NCBI GenBank assembly: GCA_902362455.1
Contig: CABIWJ010000001.1
Coordinates: 369,619 to 415,174, forward strand
Source of the DNA: Eubacteriaceae bacterium
Lineage (GTDB): Bacteria; Bacillota; Clostridia; Lachnospirales; Lachnospiraceae
Direction: 5' to 3'
DNA length: 45,556 nucleotides
Shown here: positions 40,831 through 45,556 of the stretch, piece by piece
Layout: every line of letters begins with the position of its first letter
How positions within the stretch are numbered: the stretch's first letter is position 1
The notes under the pieces: generated by a model
Databases searched by the model: none
What the model was told of the DNA's origin: nothing
Seen by the model: the letters and a program-made list of their open reading frames with translations, nothing else
Position numbers and translations under genes: made by a program

Positions 40831-42627
40831 ATGGATAATAAAGTGATGAAAAGAGAAGAAATCAGTAATGAGTTTAAATGGAGAATGGAAGATGTATATA
40901 GTGACGAAAACTTATGGAGAGAGGACATAGAAAAGGTAGAAAAGTTATTACCGGGGCTTACTAAGATGCAGGGGAAAATTTGTGAGAATAAGGATAATTT
41001 CAAGCATACAATTGAGTTAATAAATGAGATAGAATTTTTAGTGGAAAAGATATATTTCTATGCTAACCAGAAATATCATGAGAATCTTGGTAATGGCAGA
41101 TATCAATCATTTTCGGATGAATCGGTTGCTTTGCTGACTAAATTCTATGCAGCATCATCATTTGTAGAACCTGAGTTATTAGCACAGTCAGAGGATTTGA
41201 TAAATGCATATCTGACAGAGAATAAAATGGATAGTTATAAACACTATTTTGATGATTTATTCAGACAGAAAAGTCATATTTTAAGTAGAGATGCAGAAGA
41301 AATATTAGCACTGACTCAGAGCTTTTCGTCAGGAGCAAATGACATATTCAGCGTATTTAATAATGTAGATATCAAATTTCCAGTTATCAAGGATGAAAAT
41401 GGCACAGATGTACAATTAACTCACGCCAAACTTAATCTTTTTATGGAGAGCAGTGACAGAAATGTAAGAGAAGCAGCATTTAAGGGTTTATATAAATCTT
41501 ATGATGATTACAGAAATACCCTTGCAGCAATCTATATAAACAGTCTTAAGAAGGATAAATTCTATGCAACAGTAAGAAAATATCCATCAAGCAGGGCAAT
41601 GTTTCTTGGAGATGGCAATATTCCGGAAAGCGTTTATGATAATCTGGTAGAAACAGTTAGTGATAATCTTGGACTTCTTCACAGATATATAAGTCTTAGA
41701 AAGAAGATTATGAATGTAGATGAATTGCATTTATATGATGTATATACGCCGCTTGTTGATGCATATAATAAAAATATTTCCTATCAGAATGCAAAAGAAA
41801 TGGTATTAGAAGGACTTAAGCCTATGGGAGAGGAATATATTAGTCTGCTTAAAGAAGGTTTTAATAATGGCTGGATTGATGTATATGAAAATGAGGGCAA
41901 GAGAAGTGGAGCATATTCATGGAGCGTCTATGGAACTCACCCATATGTACTTCTCAATTTTCAGCCGAATTTAAACAATGTATTTACAATAGCACATGAG
42001 ATGGGGCATGCATTGCATTCATATTATTCAAATACTAACCAGAGCTATTCAAATGCGGCTTACAAAATATTTGTAGCAGAAGTGGCATCTACATGTAACG
42101 AATCACTACTTATTAACCACTTAATTAATAAGGCGGAAGATAAGAAAGAGAAAGCCTATCTGATTAATCATTTCTTAGAGCAGTTTAGAACTACATTGTT
42201 CAGACAGACTATGTTTGCTGAATTTGAAAATATTGTCCATGGAATGGTCGACAGAGGTGAAGCTATTAATTGTGATATAATGTGTGAAAAATATTATGAA
42301 CTTAATAAAAAGTACTTTGGAGATGATATAATATTAGACAAGGAGATAGAAATGGAATGGGCAAGAATACCGCATTTCTATTCATCATTTTATGTATATC
42401 AGTATGCCACAGGTTTTTCGGCAGCAGTTGCCTTATCTAAGAAGATATTAGATGAGGGTGAGAAAGCGGTCGAGGATTATAAGAAATTTTTAAAAGCAGG
42501 TTGTAGTGACTATCCTATAGAAGTTCTTAAATATTCAGGAATTGATATGAGTAAGAAGGAGCCTGTTGTGTTAGCAATGAAGATGTTTGAACAGCTATTA
42601 GATGAATTTGAAAAGTTGATGAAATAG
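40831..42627 (+). CDS. pepF: Oligoendopeptidase F
   Basis: A 598-residue M3-family cytoplasmic zinc peptidase. The metal site FTIAHEMGHALHSYYSN is the HExxH motif, and the downstream EVASTCNESLL supplies the third ligand Glu. The N-terminal helical domain (SNEFKWRMEDVYSDENLWREDIE) and central ARKYPSSRAMFL-type segments fit PepF. It degrades peptides of roughly 7-17 residues in studied members. ATG 40831 follows CGGAGAAG; an in-frame TTG at 40813 would put the Shine-Dalgarno inside the gene. The nitroreductase-like gene follows after 37 bases. Confidence 0.93.
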   Translation: MDNKVMKREEISNEFKWRMEDVYSDENLWREDIEKVEKLLPGLTKMQGKICENKDNFKHTIELINEIEFLVEKIYFYANQKYHENLGNGRYQSFSDESVALLTKFYAASSFVEPELLAQSEDLINAYLTENKMDSYKHYFDDLFRQKSHILSRDAEEILALTQSFSSGANDIFSVFNNVDIKFPVIKDENGTDVQLTHAKLNLFMESSDRNVREAAFKGLYKSYDDYRNTLAAIYINSLKKDKFYATVRKYPSSRAMFLGDGNIPESVYDNLVETVSDNLGLLHRYISLRKKIMNVDELHLYDVYTPLVDAYNKNISYQNAKEMVLEGLKPMGEEYISLLKEGFNNGWIDVYENEGKRSGAYSWSVYGTHPYVLLNFQPNLNNVFTIAHEMGHALHSYYSNTNQSYSNAAYKIFVAEVASTCNESLLINHLINKAEDKKEKAYLINHFLEQFRTTLFRQTMFAEFENIVHGMVDRGEAINCDIMCEKYYELNKKYFGDDIILDKEIEMEWARIPHFYSSFYVYQYATGFSAAVALSKKILDEGEKAVEDYKKFLKAGCSDYPIEVLKYSGIDMSKKEPVVLAMKMFEQLLDEFEKLMK

Positions 42628-42664
42628 AAGTGACCAGCGGTAATGGTTATCGGGAGGTACTGAT

Positions 42665-43420
42665 TTGAAAATTATTGATGCACTATACAGAAGAAAATCT
42701 GTCAGAAATTTTATGGATAAAGAGATTGAGAAGGATTTATTAGAAAGAATAGAAGGCAGATTAAGAGATACGGAATTATTCGATAAAAATGAGAAAATAA
42801 GTTTCGTAATTTCTGATTATTGTAAGAAATCATTCTATGCACCATATTATATCGGAGTTTATGCATCAGATACAAAGCAGGGAATGATTAATGCCGGCTT
42901 TGTATTACAGCAACTATCGGTATATTTAAGTGCGATAGGAATAGCGAGTTGTTATCAGGCAAAATCTGTATTTTTTAAACCTGTTAATTCAGAAGGGAAA
43001 GTTTTAGTAATTTCATTAGCAATGGGATATCCAAATACTTCTATGTATCGTGAGGTTGAAGAAATCAACAGATTTAAGCTGGATAAAATCTGTATAAAAA
43101 AAGAAGAGCCTAATGATGAAGTAAAAAGATTAATAGAAATTGCTAGGATTGCTCCATCAAGTTATAATGCGCAGCCATGGAGGTTTGTTGTATACAATAA
43201 TCGCATTCATATTTTTGTTAAGAAACATATGATTGGAAATATTGAGAGATACAAGTATATAAATATAGGAATAATGCTTGGAAATATCGTTCTGGGTTCG
43301 GAAGAACTGTGGATAGATATAAAATTTAAGGAGTTAAATGAATTAAACAGACGTGAATATGGGAATAATGAATATATAATTTCACTAATTAATAAGAATA
43401 CAGATGGGCGAATTGTATAG
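42665..43420 (+). CDS. Nitroreductase-like protein (TM1586 type)
   Basis: A 251-residue protein with two half-domains. The N-terminal RRKSVRNFMDKEIEKDLLERIE and the C-terminal RLIEIARIAPSSYNAQPWRFVVYNN are both typical of FMN-dependent nitroreductases. The internal arrangement (AGFVLQQLSVYLSAIGIASCYQ in the middle) matches the single-chain TM1586-type family. The physiological substrate is unknown. The start codon is TTG 42665, supported by a strong GGGAGGTA upstream. Co-transcribed with pepF and ended by the hairpin at 43434. Confidence 0.83.
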   Translation: MKIIDALYRRKSVRNFMDKEIEKDLLERIEGRLRDTELFDKNEKISFVISDYCKKSFYAPYYIGVYASDTKQGMINAGFVLQQLSVYLSAIGIASCYQAKSVFFKPVNSEGKVLVISLAMGYPNTSMYREVEEINRFKLDKICIKKEEPNDEVKRLIEIARIAPSSYNAQPWRFVVYNNRIHIFVKKHMIGNIERYKYINIGIMLGNIVLGSEELWIDIKFKELNELNRREYGNNEYIISLINKNTDGRIV

Positions 43421-43433
43421 AGAAAATATATCT

Positions 43434-43472
43434 TTAATAAAGTGAAAATATACTTTTCACTTTATTAATTGT
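43434..43472. terminator. Perfect 15-bp hairpin after the nitroreductase-like gene
   Basis: TTAATAAAGTGAAAA (43434-43448) pairs fully with TTTTCACTTTATTAA (43454-43468) around a 5-base loop, 14 bases after the stop codon. There is only a weak T stretch after it (TTGTATTT). Confidence 0.6.
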
Positions 43473-43528
43473 ATTTACATTTTATTATAGATAATTTCAT
43501 GAAAAATTATAGAAAAATAAAAAAAATG

Positions 43529-43557
43529 TTGACAAATATATTTAGGTATAGTAAAAT
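43529..43557 (+). promoter_or_regulatory. Promoter of tRNA-Gly
   Basis: Consensus TTGACA (43529-43534) and TAAAAT (43552-43557) with a 17-base spacer, 30 bases before the mature tRNA end. Confidence 0.8.
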
Positions 43558-43587
43558 ACCAAATGTGCTTAACAGCACATACACATT

Positions 43588-43660
43588 GCGCGAGTGGCTC
43601 AGTTGGTGGAGCACGACCTTGCCAAGGTCGGGGTCGCGGGTTCGAGTCCCGTCTCGCGCT
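43588..43660 (+). tRNA. tRNA-Gly (anticodon GCC)
   Basis: A 73-base cloverleaf. Acceptor GCGCGAG pairs with CTCGCGC (discriminator T). The D arm GCTC/GAGC encloses AGTTGGTG. Anticodon stem CGACC/GGTCG has loop TTGCCAA, giving anticodon GCC (43621-43623). The T arm has the GTTCGAGTC loop with GCGGG/CCCGT. CCA is not encoded and must be added. A strong promoter lies upstream and a terminator at 43680 follows. Confidence 0.95.
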
Positions 43661-43679
43661 TATTTTTTTGCAAAAAGAT

Positions 43680-43706
43680 AGACAGAATAATCTGCCTGTC
43701 TTTTTT
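43680..43706 (+). terminator. Terminator of tRNA-Gly
   Basis: GACAG (43681-43685) pairs with CTGTC (43696-43700), with a small inner AGA/TCT extension; six T follow. The T run leads directly into family-2 repeat R2. Confidence 0.8.
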
Positions 43707-43846
43707 GCTTACCAGGAAATTTCGTTGATTCGTTGAAATTGTTCTGGTAAGCAAAAAACGCTCCGCGAGGATCGCACTGCGGCGGAGCAGAAAATGTTGC
43801 TATAGCAACCCGCCGCAGGCGAAGAATGTCGCAATCGACATTCTTT
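43705..43846 (+). repeat. Family-2 multi-hairpin repeat, copy R2
   Basis: TTGCTTACCAG (43705 onward) pairs with CTGGTAAGCAA (ending 43754), then GCTCCGC with GCGGAGC, then GTTGC with GCAAC, then CCGCCGCAGGC, and finally AGAATGTCG pairing CGACATTCT. The first stem has G-C where R1 has A-T (GCTTACC/GGTAAGC against ACTTACC/GGTAAGT), a compensated change. The loop also carries a duplicated GTTGATTC piece not present in R1. Confidence 0.8.
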
Positions 43847-43848
43847 AT

Positions 43849-43940
43849 TCTTTACCAGGAAATTTCGTTGAAATTGTCCTGGTAAGCAAAAAACGCTCCG
43901 CCGCAGGCGGATAATGTCTCAATCGATATTCTGTATTCTT
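43849..43940 (+). repeat. Family-2 repeat, copy R3 (internally deleted)
   Basis: Immediately follows R2 in tandem. The TTTACCAGGA / TCCTGGTAAGC hairpin and the right end (CCGCCGCAGGCGG...AATGTCTCAATCGATATT) are kept, but about 46 bases with the second and third stems are missing; the junction falls at the repeated CTCCGC/CCGC sequences. Confidence 0.75.
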
Positions 43941-44097
43941 TTATTTTATAGGAATCTTTTGGCTATTATTAAGAAATTCAATCTTAATAATACTGTACAA
44001 ATAATAAGTTATTTGGTAATATATAATCATAGTAAAGTAATAGGAAATAAATTGCTGATATCATTATATAAAAATAAATACATAAGTATCTGCGGAA
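43941..44097. other. AT-rich intergenic stretch before malY
   Basis: No gene seen. A perfect 11-bp inverted repeat, TATTATTAAGA (43964-43974) with TCTTAATAATA (43982-43992), is the only structure; a TATAAT at 44022-44027 could be a -10 without a recognisable -35. Confidence 0.4.
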
Positions 44098-44252
44098 TGG
44101 AGGATAGTGTGAAAAATAATGCTGATGCGATTATTTTTCACATAGCTATTTGTTTCGGAGCGAAAGCAAATAGCCATTATGGCAGAAGAGAAATCGCCTG
44201 TGCGAATTTCTCTTCGCCTCTTCGCGATAAATCGCTCAGAAATGAGGATAAT
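44098..44252 (+). repeat. Family-1 structured leader repeat, copy D
   Basis: Left Shine-Dalgarno ATGGAGG and GTG 44109 begin a leader frame. Stem I: GTGAAAAATA (44109-44118) with TATTTTTCAC (44132-44141). Stem II: GCTATTTGTTTCG (44145-44157) with 44161-44174. Stem III: GAAGAGAAAT (44185-44194) with ATTTCTCTTC (44206-44215). Stem IV: GCGAT (44224-44228) with ATCGC (44231-44235), enclosed by CCTC (44217-44220) pairing GAGG (44244-44247), the malY Shine-Dalgarno. Uniquely, the leader frame has no stop and is in frame with MalY, so an extension of 48 residues is possible. Confidence 0.85.
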
Positions 44253-45434
44253 ATGGCAGAAAGAAACCTTAATTTTGATAGAATAATTAATAGAAAGAAT
44301 ACAAGATGTTTAAAATATGATTTTGCAAAAAGACGAGGTATGCCTGAAGATGTATTGCCGCTTTGGGTTGCGGATATGGATTTTGAGACATCTTCATATA
44401 TAGAAGATGCGTTAGTGGAACGTGCTAAAGAGGGAATCTTTGGATATAGTGAGGTTCAGATACCATATTTTGAAATAGTTAAGGATTGGCAGGTAAGACA
44501 TCATAAATGGAATATAGAAGAGAAATGGTTGATTAAGACACCGGGTGTTGTATTTGCGTTAGCTATGGCTGTCAAGGCATTTACTGATCCGGGAGATAAT
44601 GTTCTGATTCAGCAGCCTGTATACTATCCTTTTTCAGAGGTAATTTCTGATAATGGAAGAAATATTGTAAGCAACACATTATATCTTGGAGAAGACAACA
44701 GATATCATATTGATTTTGAAGATTTTGAAAATAAAATTGTAAATGAAAATATTAAGCTATTCCTGCTTTGCAATCCACATAATCCTGTTGGACGTGTCTG
44801 GAGCGAGAAAGAATTAACAAGATTAGGTGATATATGTGTAAAACATAATGTAATCGTGGTAAGTGACGAGATACATAATGATTTTATCTTAAAAGGAGAA
44901 CATACAGTATTTGCAAATATCAAAAAAGAATTTGAAGATATAAGTATTATCTGTACATCACCTAGTAAGACATTTAATTTAGCAAGTATGATGATATCTA
45001 ATATATTTATTCCAAATAGTACACTAAGAAGCAGATATAGAAAAGAGTTAGATGCAGCAGGAATTAGTCAGCTTGGAGTAATGGGACTTGTAGCCTGTGA
45101 GGCAGCATATAAGGATGGCGAAGAATGGTATCAGGCAATGCTTAAATATATCAAGGAAAATGTAGAATTTACAAGAAGATTCGTAGAAGAGAAAATGCAT
45201 GGTGTAAAAATGATTGATATAGAGGGAACTTACCTTGTATGGCTTGATTTCAGAGGAACAGGCATAGATGCAGATGAATTAGACAATATAATAATTAATA
45301 AAGCTAAATTATGGTTAGACAGCGGTAAGATATTTGGTGATTGTGGAAGAGGCTTCCAGAGGATAAATGTAGCCTGCCCACGAAGTGTATTAAATGAGGC
45401 ATTGGTAAGAATAGAAAATGCTATAGCAAAATAG
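44253..45434 (+). CDS. patB: MalY/PatB family cystathionine beta-lyase (PLP-dependent C-S lyase)
   Basis: A 393-residue fold-type I PLP enzyme of the MalY/PatB branch, which cleaves cystathionine or cysteine conjugates to give homocysteine or thiols. Characteristic segments: PLWVADMDFET near the N-terminus, GVVFALAMAVKAFTDPGDNV, CNPHNPVGRVWSEKEL, VSDEIHNDFI with the PLP-pyridine Asp, and the Schiff-base Lys in SPSKTFNLA. ATG 44253 gives the normal family length and start (MAERNLNFDRIINRKNT) and follows GAGG. The frame is open upstream through repeat D to GTG 44109 and beyond. Expression is probably controlled by that structured leader. Confidence 0.9.
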   Translation: MAERNLNFDRIINRKNTRCLKYDFAKRRGMPEDVLPLWVADMDFETSSYIEDALVERAKEGIFGYSEVQIPYFEIVKDWQVRHHKWNIEEKWLIKTPGVVFALAMAVKAFTDPGDNVLIQQPVYYPFSEVISDNGRNIVSNTLYLGEDNRYHIDFEDFENKIVNENIKLFLLCNPHNPVGRVWSEKELTRLGDICVKHNVIVVSDEIHNDFILKGEHTVFANIKKEFEDISIICTSPSKTFNLASMMISNIFIPNSTLRSRYRKELDAAGISQLGVMGLVACEAAYKDGEEWYQAMLKYIKENVEFTRRFVEEKMHGVKMIDIEGTYLVWLDFRGTGIDADELDNIIINKAKLWLDSGKIFGDCGRGFQRINVACPRSVLNEALVRIENAIAK

Positions 45435-45556
45435 TGGATAAACTAATTGATATATTGTTTTTACAAAGATATTGAAGGTCAAATGAAAAACTAAATTCCA
45501 GTTCAAGTTGATTTGGCCTCGTATTTTCGATTTTGAGCAACTTTTTTGAAGATACC
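45435..45556. other. Unassigned end of window
   Basis: No terminator is evident after the patB stop. On the minus strand a short open stretch contains KKLLKIENTRPNQLELEF, faintly like the N-terminus of an IS1182-type transposase, but too little is visible to call it. Confidence 0.25.

Noticed and set aside
43469..43681. A 70-codon open frame across the tRNA-Gly gene
   Set aside because: It runs through the tRNA and its promoter; the tRNA explains the sequence and there is no ribosome binding site.
45435..45556. 5' end of another IS1182 transposase on the minus strand
   Set aside because: Only a faint match (NTRPNQLELEF) and the window ends; not enough sequence.

Overview
The window looks like a chromosomal segment of a low-GC, Gram-positive anaerobe of the Clostridia, most likely a gut Lachnospiraceae (Lachnospira/Eubacterium-like). 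This is an inference from the AT-rich composition, the Shine-Dalgarno style, a DUF4317 protein, a membrane-anchored GH5 cellulase, a GH25 muramidase with clostridial ChW repeats, several LytTR regulators and an NhaC-type antiporter. No database search was possible.

Layout: 1-1450 holds an exported hypothetical protein and an internally deleted IS1182-type transposase remnant. 1492-3611 is an anion permease plus a cytidylate-kinase-like gene. A long imperfect inverted repeat (3687-4225) separates these from a divergent LysR / two-gene chromate-transporter locus (4255-6456). 6625-9705 carries a small unknown gene, the GH5 cellulase and a LytTR-PAS regulator. 9832-11723 is a surface-protein gene that appears decapitated by a repeat and split by a frameshift. 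12012-18644 is the most unusual locus: a LytTR regulator, a LytTR-like 20-bp-period direct repeat in front of a 1268-residue secreted Ca-repeat/VWA protein with a hydrophobic C-terminus, then an array of duplicated small two-helix membrane proteins, one nonsense-mutated, with an orphan copy of the large protein's C-terminal tail between them. The architecture recalls polymorphic toxin-immunity loci.

18755-29681 is mostly housekeeping: DUF4317, EamA transporter, MraY-like transferase, coiled-coil protein, Uup-type ABC-F ATPase, NhaC antiporter and a PhoB/PhoR-like pair preceded by a Pho-box-like repeat. 29871-35926 is gltB-gltD (ammonium assimilation). Then come thrH, lepB, a double GNAT protein, the GH25 muramidase, pepF, a nitroreductase-like gene, tRNA-Gly(GCC) and a MalY/PatB C-S lyase.

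Two dispersed repeat families stand out. Family 1 (four copies, about 150 bp, at 2866, 6470, 8722 and 44098) always abuts a start codon. It begins with its own Shine-Dalgarno (and in three copies a short leader ORF), folds into four successive hairpins with compensatory base changes between copies, and its last stem pairs a CCTC/CTCC (only partly kept in one copy) with the Shine-Dalgarno of the downstream gene. It looks like a mobile or duplicated translation-control leader and is my best candidate for an undescribed system. Family 2 (9726, 43705, 43849) is a GC-richer multi-hairpin repeat found downstream of terminators.
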